From Rhizomys pruinosus (lineage: Eukaryota; Chordata; Mammalia; Rodentia; Spalacidae): a DNA stretch of 64,000 nt. Positions within the stretch are counted from its first letter, which is position 1, and the number at the start of each line of letters is the position of its first letter. The notes below the pieces were generated by a model. That model was not told the DNA's origin, made no database searches, and saw nothing but the letters and a program-made list of their open reading frames with translations. Positions 1 to 10,269 of this stretch are shown in pieces. The stretch is from the NCBI GenBank assembly GCA_009823505.1, contig VZQC01005707.1:294376-358375 (forward strand), written 5' to 3'. The position numbers were made by a program, and so were the translations under genes.

Positions 1-341
1 ACACAGCTACGGGAGGGGGCACAGCCAGGTCATGGTGACACAGCTACGGGAGGGGGCTCAGCCAGGTCATGGTGACACAGCTATGGGAGGGGGCACAGCC
101 AGGTCATGGGGACACTGGAGGGGGCTCAGCCAGGTCATGGTGACACAGCTATGGGAGGGGGCACAGCCAGGTCATGGGGACACGGGAGGGGGCACAGCCA
201 GGTCATGGGGACACGGGAGGGGGCTCAGCCAGGTCATGGGGACACAGCTATGGGAGGGGGCACAGCCAGGTCATGGGAACACGGGAGGGGGCTCAGCCAG
301 GTCATGGTGACACAGCTACGGGAGGAGGCACAGCCAGGTGG
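1..341. repeat. Minisatellite with 37-bp and 31-bp units
   Basis: About ten head-to-tail GC-rich units run in from the left window edge, so the array is truncated here. Long units are 37 bp and short units 31 bp; they differ by a 6-bp block (agctat or agctac) after the leading acac. By my reading the order from base 1 is long, long, long, short, long, short, short, long, short, long, with the last unit decaying. A second variable site is gcacagcc versus gctcagcc. The open frames across it are a by-product of the repeat. Confidence 0.95.
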
Positions 342-601
342 CACACAGCTTGCCAACCAGGTCATGGGGGACACAGTTTGCCACCTGCTTCTTAGTGAAG
401 ATTCTGCAGGATGCTGAGAAGTAGGTGCAAGGCTTCCTCTCACCCTCCATGACTTTCCAGGCACCTAGGATTCTTGGGAGCTTTATATTACAGTGTTTAA
501 GAAGAGAGCTAATGGGAGGAGTTGGAGGCCTTGGACTTTATGATTTTTCCATCTTCTAAGTCTGGGGGGTTGTGGCTCTGGGACTGTGACCCTCTTCTTT
601 T
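342..601. other. Array edge, unique flank and SINE target site
   Basis: Bases 342-380 still resemble degenerate minisatellite units (a second catggggg motif), after which the sequence is unique. No gene signal is visible. Bases 589-601 are the left copy of the target-site duplication of the next SINE. Confidence 0.6.
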
Positions 602-849
602 TTATAAATTTTTTTAAATTATTTATTTTCTATGTGCATGAATGTACTGTCTGCATGCAGGTTTGTGCACCCGTGTCGTGCAATGCCGCGGAGGTCAGAA
701 GAGGGCGCTGGATTCCCCTGGAACTGGAGTTCTCCTGGAATTGGAGTTACAGACAGTTCTCAGCCGCCATGTGGGTGTTGGGGATCGAACCCGGGTTCTC
801 TGCAAGAGCAGTCGGTGTTCTTTACCGCTAGGCCATCTCTCCAGCCCCA
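602..849 (-). mobile_element. Young B3-like SINE, long (duplicated) form
   Basis: A tRNA-derived SINE in reverse orientation. The head (rc of ggggctggagagatggcc) is on the right and the A-rich tail on the left. Box B is intact as the complement of ggttcgatccc, allowing one change. It carries the 17-bp internal tandem duplication (ctcctggaattggagtt beside a second ctggaactggagtt). A perfect 13-bp target-site duplication, accctcttctttt, lies at 589-601 and 850-862, so the copy is full-length and recent. Confidence 0.95.
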
Positions 850-862
850 ACCCTCTTCTTTT

Positions 863-1506
863 ATGCTTGGCTGCAGTCACCAGGACTTGGACTACAGTGA
901 GGCAAGGAAGGAGGCAAGGTGACAAGTTGGCAATTTCAAGGCCGGGGTGGGGTGGGGGTTCCTTTTACACCAGCTTCTTTGCTTACTTCATCCTCATTCC
1001 AGCCTTTGACTCCGGCTGATCCTCAAACAGGCCTTTCCCACAACGTGCTATTTGTCTTTGCTGCTTCTTTTACCTGGGGCGTCCTGCATCCCGCCCCCTC
1101 AGCTGCTATTGTCCTCCGTGTGGGTCTAAGGTTACCTCCGAGGGAAGTGCCCTGTGGTAGGGGCTGTGTCCTTCGATTATTTGTCCTCATCTTTCACCAC
1201 AGCACTCAAGAATTCCTGAAATGTTTATGTATTTATAGGCTCAATCCTCCATTCAGGGTGAAAGACAGACCTGGAACACTGAGGCACGCAGACCTCCATA
1301 AACATTAGACTCAAAGGATGAACCAGAGGCCTCTTTCCCCACTCTTCCTTTAACATCTTCCAGTCCACCAGGTCGCTCTAACCAAAGCTTGGGCTTCACT
1401 GTCTCCATAATAATTTCCTCAAATATTAAGCCTAAATATATCTTGGCTTACACACCCCAGACAAAAACTTTTGTTGTTCTTAATCTTCTGCTTTAAAATT
1501 ATTCTA
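863..1506. other. Unique sequence, no gene recognised
   Basis: Non-repetitive DNA. A 129-codon plus-strand open frame (919-1308) shows no recognisable domain and starts at the edge of the SINE flank, so it is most likely chance. Confidence 0.5.
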
Positions 1507-1725
1507 CATCTGGCACAGTGACAGTCTTTTAATCCAAGAACTTGGGAGGCAGAGGCTAGTGGATCTCTGAGATAGAGGTTAGCCTGGTCTACATAGTGAG
1601 TTTCAGGCCAGCTGGGATTATAGTGTAATCTTGTCGCAAAGAAAACAAACAAAACCAAACAAACCAAAAACAGTAGAATAACAAAAATCCCCACAAACAA
1701 ACAAACACAAACAAAAACAATAAAC
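1507..1725 (+). mobile_element. Diverged B1 SINE with A-rich tail
   Basis: 7SL-derived B1 features in order: ctggcacagtgacag head, cttttaatcc, cttgggaggcagaggc, ctggtctacatagtgag. A long tail of aaac-type repeats runs to about 1725. Divergence from B1 consensus is considerable, so this is an older insertion. Confidence 0.85.
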
Positions 1726-1772
1726 CATTTTCTAGATTCTCTAGCTTTACGTCGTTGTCGTCTCCCCCCCCC

Positions 1773-2093
1773 NNNNNNNNNNNNNNNNNNNNNNNNNNNN
1801 NNNNNNNNNNNNNNNNNNNNNNNNNNNNNNNNNNNNNNNNNNNNNNNNNNNNNNNNNNNNNNNNNNNNNNNNNNNNNNNNNNNNNNNNNNNNNNNNNNNN
1901 NNNNNNNNNNNNNNNNNNNNNNNNNNNNNNNNNNNNNNNNNNNNNNNNNNNNNNNNNNNNNNNNNNNNNNNNNNNNNNNNNNNNNNNNNNNNNNNNNNNN
2001 NNNNNNNNNNNNNNNNNNNNNNNNNNNNNNNNNNNNNNNNNNNNNNNNNNNNNNNNNNNNNNNNNNNNNNNNNNNNNNNNNNNNNNNNNNNNN
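1773..2093. other. Assembly gap (321 Ns)
   Basis: A run of N from 1773 to 2093, preceded by a C homopolymer and followed directly by the interior of a SINE. The gap therefore hides at least the tail half of that SINE. The open frame drawn through it is meaningless. Confidence 1.
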
Positions 2094-2252
2094 GCGGAGG
2101 TCAGAAGAGGGTCTCGGATTCCCCTGGAACTGGAGTTCTCCTGGAATTGGAGTTACAGACGGTTCTTAGCCGCCATGTGGGTGCTGGGGATCGAACCCGG
2201 GTCCTCTGCAAGAGCGTCGGTGCTCTTAACCGCTAGGCTATCTCTCCAGCCC
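2094..2252 (-). mobile_element. B3-like SINE, long form, tail lost in gap
   Basis: The head two-thirds of a minus-strand B3-like SINE, from gcggaggtcagaagagg to the complement of the ggggctggagagat head. It includes the 17-bp duplication and an intact box B complement. The 3' part is in the adjacent N run. Confidence 0.93.
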
Positions 2253-2314
2253 AACTTTTTTATTTTTAAAAACTGTATGTGTGTAGGTCATCAGGCCTAG
2301 TAGCACAACTTTTT

Positions 2315-2401
2315 TCCTTTCTTTCTTTCTTTCTCTTTCTTTCTTTCTTTCTTTCTTTCCTTTTCTTTCTTTCTTTTTCTCTCTCTCTCCCTCTCTCTTT
2401 C

Positions 2402-2477
<76 letters not shown>

Positions 2478-2479
2478 TC
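2315..2479. repeat. CTTT/CT microsatellite grown from a SINE tail
   Basis: About 165 bp of (CTTT)n with an interior ctctctctccctctctc segment and other interruptions. It abuts the tail of the minus-strand SINE at 2480, so in SINE orientation it is an expanded (GAAA)n poly-A tail. Open frames on both strands are repeat shadows. Confidence 0.95.
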
Positions 2480-2685
2480 ATTTTCTATGTGTATGAATGT
2501 ACTTTCTGCTTGTAGGTTTGTGCACCTGTGTTGTGCAATGCTGCAGAGGTCAGAAGAGGGCATTGGATTCCCCTGGAACTGGAGTTAAGATGGTCCTTAG
2601 CTGCCATGTGGGTGCTGAGAATCGAACCCGGGTCCTCTTCAAGAGCAATTGGCACTCTTAACCACTGAGCCATCTCTCCAGCCCC
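2480..2685 (-). mobile_element. B3-like SINE, short (unduplicated) form
   Basis: Minus-strand B3-like SINE with a single ctggaactggagtt module. The head complement (ccatctctccagcccc) is at the right end. The box B region reads aatcgaacccggg. Its tail continues into the CTTT tract to the left. Confidence 0.93.
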
Positions 2686-4094
2686 AAACTTCTCCTTTTC
2701 ATTTGCACCGACAGATAGGAGTTCTGCATTCTGCCAGTTCATCGGCTTGCTGGCTGCTGGTATCCACTCACTAAAGATCCACTGTGTGTCAGGTGGCTCT
2801 GATTATATTATCTACAATCTCCAAATAAGACTGAATGTCACTTAGGGTAAAGACAAAGCTGAGGCAAGACAGGTGCTCTATGACTTAAGGTAGATGCTTC
2901 TCCCTTTCTTACACAGTAGTTCAAGTGTGAGTGGTGCAAGGTGGTACTGGCAGGACATCTCTGCTCTATTGGAACATCTAAGAGCCCACGCTGGCCGGCC
3001 AGTCAATCACCTGCACGCAAGCATTGTGACAACTCCATTTCACAATCTAACCTGCAGGAGAACAAAACAAACCATTGGACAGACCATTAAGAGTGACTTA
3101 AAAGTTGACACATCCCCTCGTGTGACACTGTATTGAACTTGATCGTATGACCACATTTAGCTGCAAATACGGCCTGGAAACAGCCTTCAGCCAGTGGTCA
3201 CATGTGCTAAATGGCAGGCCAGCTCTGTTATAAAAAGTAAGATGAAGGAATGAATACTGGTGGGTATTGCTGGCTTCATTTCAAAGCTGAGGAAATGGGC
3301 ACTGAGGACTGAAGTTCTAATTGTCCTAGGACAGAAGCTCTGTAGGGACTGGCAATAAACTATATACATGTGACTGGTAATAAGTTGTGTCAGAACCAAA
3401 ACAGATCACATGAGCTGAGTTATTGGAGTATATTTCATAAAGAGGGGTTTGAGGGGGGGAATGGGTAGGTTCCGATTCAGCATAAGAGAAAAAGAAATGG
3501 GATTATTCTTGGCAGGTGGGTGTAGAAGCCAGTTTTAGGTTTAGTCACTTTAGTTCTAATCAATGAATATTCCCTGACAACATCTTTTGTGGAGGGCTAG
3601 GTCTAAGAGAGGAGAGAGAGGTGAGCTTTCATGAGCAGAATCCTGTTTGAGACCCTTAGTGTCCATGTAACTTGCAGGCTGCAGCCCCGGTCCCTCTGAC
3701 CAATTGCAGGACCCTGTGACCCAGCACTACCTCTGCTGTGCCTATCACCTGCCCTGTTCCTTCTCTCTCAGACATTGCTGTGGCTGGCCAGGGTCACCCT
3801 GGGCTCATGTAGGGCTGGAACAATCTGTCTCCAGCACTGCCTGGAAAACAGCTGCTTGTACTTCATGGCAAGTTGGGTGGTCTCGTCTCTGGCAGGACTC
3901 TTGACACCTTCTTCTGTAGTTAGTCCACTGGGCTTTGGCGCCCTTGGGCACTGTATTTCCCTACCACAGTAGTTGGTAAGTTCTTATGCATTAGATATTT
4001 TGTAAGCCTGAGTCCCTTTCTGGAATACACAATCCATGAAGAAATTCTACAGTATTTTCATCTCAGTGCTTCTACTGTTCAAGACACAAAGATG
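2686..4094. other. Unique sequence, no gene recognised
   Basis: About 1.4 kb without an obvious interspersed repeat. Small frames at 2894-3136, 3187-3399 and 3704-3972 lack recognisable domains or splice context. Very old repeats may be hidden here. Confidence 0.5.
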
Positions 4095-4300
4095 GGGGCT
4101 GGAGAGATGGCTCAGGTATTAAGAGCAATGGATGCTCTTGCAGAAGACCCAGGTTCAATTCCCAGCATCCACGTGGCAGCTGACAACCCAGTTCCAGGGG
4201 AATCCAACCCGTTCTGTCCTCCATGGGCATTGCATGATATGAGTGCACTTATACACACACAGGCTTTTACACATAAAATAAAAATAAATGTTTAAAAAAT
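4095..4300 (+). mobile_element. Older B3-like SINE
   Basis: Plus-strand element from ggggctggagagatggctca to an A-rich tail with aaaataaaaataaatg. It has the single aactcc-type module and several substitutions in the body. A short duplication, cacaaaga, at 4085-4092 and 4301-4308 is a weak target-site candidate. Confidence 0.9.
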
Positions 4301-4549
4301 CACAAAGAGGGAGGAGAGGTCTTAGTTTCCCTTCACACCAGAAGCTTCCTGAGTATAGATATGGTGCCATGTGTTATTTCTTTAATTTAGTAGATGCAAA
4401 ACTTTTCATACAGAGATCTGTGTCTGCTCACTCCAGTCATGCTTCAGCTAGTTGTGTCAGTCAGTCAGGCTGAGGTACTTTGTGACCTCAATAACAGCCA
4501 TCCCTCTGCTCCAATTTTGGAAACTAGAAGTCCAAGATGAAGGTATAGA

Positions 4550-4594
<45 letters not shown>

Positions 4595-5612
4595 GTAATC
4601 TTTTCTTATAAGGATAGAAGATATTGTATCTTACAAACTCCCTTAAACTTGATCAACTCTTTAAAGACTATCTTTAGGTACTTTACACTCTGAAGTATTT
4701 GTAGGTAGGAGCTGAACCTATGAATTATGCAGGGCACAAAATTCAGTGATAACATTAGCATAAGTCACTGTAGTGAATAGAAGAGATAAAGGTAGATTCT
4801 GACTGTCAGTGGAAGGACATATTGGGGAGGAGCATTTGTGGAGATCCTTATATCCTTAAGACTTTGAGCTCCTTTGCTAAAGGAAAAATTGGGATACATC
4901 TCCTGTGTTTCTCAACAAGTCTAAATAAGGGTGAAATATTCAGATGACACTCTTATGACACCCATAGACATGTAAAGCCAATGATTCAATGTATGAAGTG
5001 GCATTTGGTCCAAAACTAAATACCACTTCCTAGATGGCATGACAGCAGGACCAGTGTGTCTGCAGGCTTTCTTCTTCCTGACAGGGCTGGAGAGCAAGGC
5101 GTGCCACGGTCCTCATTTGCTTTCAACATTGGCCATCAGGATCAAAACTTTCCCACCCAATTAAACATTTTGGGTGGTTGGAACTTGCCCAAGGAAAACA
5201 AGTGTGTGTTCAATCAAATCTTTTATTTGGAAAATGTTTTTCAGCAGAGGGACCTGGACTCCTTGTCGTTGCCTGGCTCTGGTATCCTGCTGTTAAAAAC
5301 CAGAGTGGAAATTTAGGAGACTAGAGCAACTTAGATTTCAACATGACAATCTCTCAAATCTGTTAAGTTCTTGACAGTTTATACAGAAGGCTTTCACTTT
5401 CATGATTTGATTTGAGCCTGACAAGATCTCTCTGAAGCTGGTAATGAAGGAGAATGGATCCTGAAGGGCAGTGGCCTCCGTCGCTGCCCCTGCCACTGCT
5501 GCTGGCAAATGGACTGACTTTTTTGAAAACCTCATGGTCTCCATTATGCAGTACGGGCCCTCTTTGGCCTGCTGTCAGGGTACTTTGATGCAAAGTATAT
5601 TAAATGCTTAAA
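4301..5612. other. Unique sequence with a TG microsatellite
   Basis: No gene or young repeat is recognised apart from the TG tract at 4552-4593. Small open frames here (for example 5056-5316) have no identifiable domain. Confidence 0.5.
4552..4593. repeat. (TG)n microsatellite
   Basis: About 42 bp of perfect TG dinucleotide repeat. Confidence 0.97.
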
Positions 5613-5811
5613 GCAGGGCCAGCCAGATGGCTCAGTGGGTAAAGATATCTGATGGCTTGGATTTAATCCCAGGAAACTTTAAGGGGGAAGGAAGGAAGTG
5701 ACTCCTGCAAGTTGTCTTCTGACTTCCATATATGCATCGTAGCACACATGCATGTATACCATACATACATGGCACATACTAAATAACTGTGAAAAAATGT
5801 AATCCTCTGAA
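5613..5811 (+). mobile_element. Diverged B2/B3-superfamily SINE
   Basis: The head reads ccagccagatggctcagtgg, followed by a tRNA-like promoter region and the actcctgcaagttgtcttct body typical of an old rodent subfamily. An 11-bp duplication, aaatgcttaaa, flanks it at 5602-5612 and 5812-5822. The interior is divergent. Confidence 0.8.
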
Positions 5812-5827
5812 AAATGCTTAAACTGCC

Positions 5828-5982
5828 AAATGGGGCTGCATGCCTTTAATCCCAGTACTCAGGAGGCAGAGGGAGGCAAATCTCTGTAAGATTAAGCCCA
5901 GTCTAGTTTACATAGTGAGTTCCAGGTCAGCTGGGGCTACAGGAAACCCTGTCTCAAAAAGACAAAAAAGATATAATTAAAA
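5828..5982 (+). mobile_element. B1 SINE
   Basis: Plus-strand B1: ggggctgcatgcctttaatcc, ctcaggaggcagaggg, gtgagttccaggtcagctgg, ccctgtctcaaaaag and an A-rich tail. The 3' half has the gctggggctacagg variant shared by other B1 copies in the window. Confidence 0.92.
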
Positions 5983-6084
5983 AAAAAGTATTTTATTCCT
6001 CTGTTCTCTGCCCCATTACTTTTGTAGGATTTGAGCTTTCTCTTTTTCTCTGTCCCTCTCTCCTTCCTCTAAATATAAAATGAG

Positions 6085-6322
6085 GGGCTAGAGAGATGGC
6101 CTAAGCAGTTAAGAGTGCCGACTGCTCTTGCAGAGGACCTGGGTTCGATCCCCAGCACCCACATGGCAGCTGAGAAACGTCTTTAACTCCAGTTCCAGGG
6201 GAATCCGATGCCCTCTTCTGACCTCCGAGGCATTTGCATGACACAGGTGCATGGACCTGCATGCAGACAGTACATTCATACACATACAAAAATAAACAAA
6301 ATTTTAAAAAAGTTAAAAAAAC
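6085..6322 (+). mobile_element. B3-like SINE, short form
   Basis: Plus-strand copy with box B as ggttcgatccc, a single 17-bp module and an A-rich tail. A 10-bp target-site duplication, ataaaatgag, lies at 6075-6084 and 6323-6332; the last bases may overlap the element's own G-rich start. Confidence 0.93.
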
Positions 6323-6383
6323 ATAAAATGAGCTTTCAGTCAAGATATGTTATACTTACTGTTTTTAGACTCTGATACCTTCT

Positions 6384-6639
6384 TTTTTTTAAATTTTTTT
6401 TATTAATTTTATTTATTTCCGTATGTGTATGAATGTACTGTCTGCATGCAAGTCTGTGCACCTGTGTCGTGCAATGCCGCGGAGGTCAGAAGAGGGTCTT
6501 GGATTCCCCTGGAACTGGAGTTCTCCTGGAATTGGAGTTTCAGACGGTTCTCAGCCGCCATGTGGGTGCTGGGGATCGAACCCGGGTCCTCTGTAAGAGC
6601 GGTCGGCGCTCTTAACCGCTAGGCCATCTCTCCAGCCCC
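6384..6639 (-). mobile_element. Young B3-like SINE, long form, 18-bp TSD
   Basis: Minus-strand copy with the internal 17-bp duplication and an intact box B complement (gatcgaaccc). It is flanked by a perfect 18-bp duplication, tagactctgataccttct, at 6366-6383 and 6640-6657. This is one of the least diverged copies here. Confidence 0.96.
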
Positions 6640-6697
6640 TAGACTCTGATACCTTCTAAAAAGGAGGAATACTTACTAGCTTCCTTGTGAATGTTTT

Positions 6698-6924
6698 TTT
6701 TTAATTTTATTTATTTATTTTTTTTATGTGTATTAATGTACTGTCTGCATGTAGGTTGGTACACCATGTCGTGCAATGCCGTGGAGGTCAGAAGAGGGTG
6801 TCGGATTCCCCTGGAACTGGAGTTAAAGACGGTTCTCAGCTGCCATGTGGGTGCTGGGAATTGAACCAGGGTCCTCTGCAAGAGCAGTCAGTGCTCTTAA
6901 CCACTAGGCCAACTCTCCAGCCCC
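6698..6924 (-). mobile_element. B3-like SINE, short form, 16-bp TSD
   Basis: Minus-strand copy with a single ctggaactggagtt module. It has a perfect 16-bp duplication, tccttgtgaatgtttt, at 6682-6697 and 6925-6940. It lies about 60 bp from another same-orientation SINE. Confidence 0.95.
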
Positions 6925-6940
6925 TCCTTGTGAATGTTTT

Positions 6941-7801
6941 AAACTTTCAGTTACCTTTGACTTTGAAAAGACTCTCTTAACATCCAACTGTAGGGCAAGC
7001 AGCAGCTATATGGGAACAACACCACATGGGTGACAAGCAGCCCTGTTTCAGCCTTTGGCTTGCTGTGACTGCTCAGCTACATCATCTGTGAGCTGAGCAT
7101 GTTGGACCCACTGAATGTTCCTTGGGGCTTCCAAGAATCTATCCAAGCTCTCCACAGATCCCTTCCCCAAGTCCAGTAAAAATCCTTAGCACTTAAAAGG
7201 AGAAATTTAATCAGACTTTTTCTGATCCATGAGCACTTAACCAAACAAAACCCTACTTTCTAAGAGTTCTTTGATGTTGGAGCTACCTTAAGGAGTCCTC
7301 TTTTATAAGGAGCATTTTAAAGTTATTTTTCTTTAGAAACAGGAAATCAGGTTTTGGCAAGAAGGAAAGAAAGTCTAACACAGCAAGCCTAGGGGGGGCA
7401 GTGGGTTTGTTTTCAGTCAGCAGGGTTCCTGAGGGTCCCAAGATTGGCTAGAGGTGGCCTAGGCCACCCTGACCGAGCGTGCCCACTCTAAAGGTGGTGA
7501 CGTCTGGGAGGTGGCGAGGGAGGTGGGCCTGAAGCATTTCCCTTGGCCTTTTAGGAACCCCTGACGTTGTCTTTTCACTCTCAGTTCCACGTCTTACTTT
7601 TCTTCTTTTGCAACATTTGGCCATCCAAGTTGCCAAATGCCTTAAGTGATCTCTAAGGAAAATATTTTCCACTGGATGATCAGTTTTCCTTCCAGAAAGA
7701 AAGAAAGAAAAAGAAAGAAAAAGAAAGACCAGACAAATACACAGATGAGTGCATGTCACACAGAGAGCTCCAGTTCCCTCTTTGGAAAATTCAATAGACA
7801 A
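6941..7801. other. Unique sequence with a short AAAG tract
   Basis: Mostly unique DNA with an (AAAG)n-like stretch at about 7696-7728. A 117-codon minus-strand frame (7448-7801) partly reads through that tract and shows no recognisable domain, so it is not called as a gene. Confidence 0.5.
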
Positions 7802-8110
7802 GGTTCTCTAGAATAACAGATATATATATATATATATATCTATAAAACTTAATAAATTGGCTTGCAACCCATAGGGGCTGGGTAGTCCAATAATGGCTAT
7901 TTGCATACTGGAAAGGCTGAGAACCCAGTGGCTGCTCCAACCATGAAGCTCAATACCTCAGCAGTTCCAGTTCAGTGTTGAAAGTGTGGAAACTCCCAGG
8001 AGAGCCATTGTGTTCAGTATGTGTTGGAAGGCCAAAGAAGTATGTGTCAGCGGAGGATGACAGCAGTGACAGCTGCACAGCCCAGGAAGAAGCCGCAAGG
8101 GGGGACGGGC
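7802..8110 (-). mobile_element. Degraded ERVL-type solo LTR (MLT2/MT2-like)
   Basis: The left end, aaggttctctagaataacag, is the reverse complement of the conserved 3' terminus of MLT2-type ERVL LTRs (…tctctggagaac…). It is followed by a TATA-repeat stretch (about 7819-7840) and a diverged body containing tccaataatggct. The right boundary is approximate. Assignment is from memory of family consensus and was not aligned. Confidence 0.55.
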
Positions 8111-8149
8111 ATACTGCTGTCTCCCTGAACCCCCTTTCCTTTAAACTTT

Positions 8150-8332
8150 GTAAAAATTACATTTTAATTTATTTTTAAGTGTGTGTTCATGTGAGCACAT
8201 CTACGGGAGGTCATAGGACACCTCGTGATGAGGTCGGTTCTCACCTTCTGCCATGTGGGTTTCAGGGATCAAACTCGGGTCTTCAGGCTTAGCAGTGTTT
8301 GCCCTCACCAACTGTGCCATCTCTCTGGGCCT
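8150..8332 (-). mobile_element. Diverged B2/B3-superfamily SINE
   Basis: Reverse-orientation tRNA-SINE: ttctgccatgtgggtttcag, gatcaaactcgggtcttcag, ending in the head complement gtgccatctctctgggcc. An old copy with a poorly defined tail. Confidence 0.75.
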
Positions 8333-8657
8333 CTGGACCACCTATTGGAAGGTGTCAGACACTTTGAAGGCAGGCCTTTGCCCTTCAGTTAATCCTGTCT
8401 GGAAAGGTCTTCGCAAACATGCCCAGAGGTGTTTCTCAGATGATTCTAAATCCTGCTAAGTTGTAGTCAAGACCAACCATCACACTGACTTTACAAAGTT
8501 AAGCTGCGCAAGGAGGTCCCAGCTTTACCTTCTAGAAGCTCAATGACTTGACATGGTCCTTCTACTCCCTGGGCTCTAGTATCTGATTCTTAGGAATGAG
8601 AAATGCGGACAAGATGAGGAGATAAAGATACTTGGATGTTCATCAGGTGCCCATCTG
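8333..8657. other. Unique sequence
   Basis: No gene or recognisable repeat seen. Confidence 0.5.
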
Positions 8658-8827
8658 TATTTCTGTTGCTGTGATAAAACCACCATGACCAAAGGAACTT
8701 ATAAAAGGAAGAGTTTATTTGAGCATACTATTGATGGTTCTAGGGAGTTAAGAGTCTAATGTGGTGGGGAGGCATGGTGGCTGGGGCTGGAGCAGAAAGC
8801 TGAAGTTCACATCCTCCAATAAGCACA

Positions 8828-8885
<58 letters not shown>

Positions 8886-9048
8886 CTGGAGACTGCAAGG
8901 CTTGTTAAAGTCACTAAGCCCACCCCCAGTTGACGTACTTCCTCCAGCATGGCCACACCTTCTAAGACATCCCAATACAGTGCCAACTGGGCACAAAATG
9001 TCTGAATGCTTAAAGCCTATGGGGGACACTCTCACTCAAACCACCACA
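8658..9048 (-). mobile_element. ORR1-like MaLR solo LTR
   Basis: Both ends fit a reversed MaLR LTR. On the left, ttctgttgctgtgataaaac is the complement of the LTR 3' end; on the right, gggggacactctcactcaaa plus ccaccaca is the complement of a TGTGGTGGTTTG-type start. The body has complements of the ggaggaagt and gtgtggcc motifs. A GA repeat has expanded inside it. No internal viral coding region is adjacent. Confidence 0.8.
8832..8881. repeat. (GA)n microsatellite
   Basis: About 50 bp of GA repeat inside the reversed MaLR LTR. Frames on both strands are repeat shadows. Confidence 0.97.
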
Positions 9049-9214
9049 CCATCTATCTGATGTACTGACATGACAGATGGGCTACGCCATGGCTGATGGG
9101 CCTCCCTGTTCTTTGTCCTTTGAAGGACTGGTGTGAATACCGCGGGCATCAAGAGACGATGTGCTCTGGAAGCTGGAGTGTGGGTCAGGAGCCACGTAGG
9201 CGGCTGCTGCTGTT

Positions 9215-9259
9215 CCTCCTCTCCCTCCTCCTCCTCCTCCTCCTCCTCCTCCTCCTCTT
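9215..9259. repeat. (CCT)n microsatellite
   Basis: About 45 bp of CTC/CCT trinucleotide repeat. Confidence 0.95.
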
Positions 9260-9304
9260 CATTCTTTAGTGCTGTGGTTTAGAAATCACATAATAAAGTA
9301 TTTT

Positions 9305-10060
9305 TTCCCTTTAACAACTTTTAGGTGCGCAGTCCAGCCTTGTTAAGTATATTTACATCGCTATGGACAGTTCTCTAGCACTTTATCCTTCTTCAAGCCC
9401 AGAGCTCTGTACAGCTGCTACCATCCACATTTATCCATCCCAGGCATCCTGTACAGTTAGTCTTTCCATGATTTTGACAGTTGAATGCCAACTTGCAGTA
9501 ATTGTCTGTCCATCAATAGCTTATTTCAATCAGCTGTGGTGTCCTCAAGGTGCAGCTACGTTGTAGCATGGGCCAGGATTTCTATCATTTTAAGATGGAA
9601 TAATTTTCCATTTTAGATCTATTTCACATTCTCTAGCTATTCACCTGTAGATGGGCATTTGGATTGCTTTCAACTCTTGGGTTTTGTGTTTTCACTTTAA
9701 AAATATGAGCCAGGTACGTCTCGGCTGTAGTCTCAGTACATGGGAGGGTGAGACGGAAGGTTCATGAGTTCAAGTCCAGCCTGGGCTGCATACCTCATCT
9801 CACAAATAAAACCAAACACTCAGTCAACTAACCAATTAATCAAACCAAATCAAACTAAACCAAAACTAAAACCATGGCTGTATAGATATTTCTTTGATAC
9901 TCTGCTTTTAATTTTTTGATTATATATTCAGAAATAGAATTGATAGGTTATATGGTAACACTATATATATATTTTTAGGAAACTCCATATCGTTTTCCAA
10001 AGTAGCTGTATCATTTTCTTCCCCCTTTCCTAACATTACCAACTTTGGTTGTTTTCTGCT
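9305..10060 (-). mobile_element. Old L1 fragment (ORF2 3' end and 3' UTR)
   Basis: Reverse-strand L1 signatures include cacctgtagatgggcatttg, gattgctttcaactcttggg and aactccatatcgttttccaa, which match the reversed C-terminal ORF2 region of mammalian L1. It is heavily mutated and split by a B1-like insertion at about 9706. Outer borders are approximate. Confidence 0.65.
9706..9835 (+). mobile_element. B1-like SINE nested in L1
   Basis: gagccaggtacgtctcggct, tagtctcagtacatgggagg and gttcaagtccagcctgggct are a diverged B1-type body. It ends in an aaaccaaaac-rich tail. Confidence 0.65.
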
Positions 10061-10269
10061 TGCTATTTTTTTGTGTTGTTTTTGATACTTGCTACCTTAA
10101 TATGTATGGGACCATTATGGTTTTGATTTCCAGATCTGGCTTCTAATGTGCTATTTTCATCTCTTTTATTTGCTGGCCCCATGACCATAGTATCATGTGC
10201 ACTATACCTGTTTCTAGGAGGCCAGTGGAGACCCATATAGAGTGGTGATAAGGATACATATACATATAT

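Noticed and set aside
1..341. CRISPR-like direct repeats
   Set aside because: The units are contiguous and differ only by a 6-bp indel and point changes. There are no unique spacers, and the rest of the window is plainly mammalian.
1755..2300. 181-codon open frame
   Set aside because: Most of it is N, and the remainder is a SINE.
2266..2563. Lys/Glu/Arg-rich and Phe/Leu/Ser-rich frames
   Set aside because: Both are shadows of the CTTT tract on opposite strands.
7448..7801. 117-codon minus-strand frame as a gene
   Set aside because: It runs through an AAAG-type tract and shows no domain or transcript signals.
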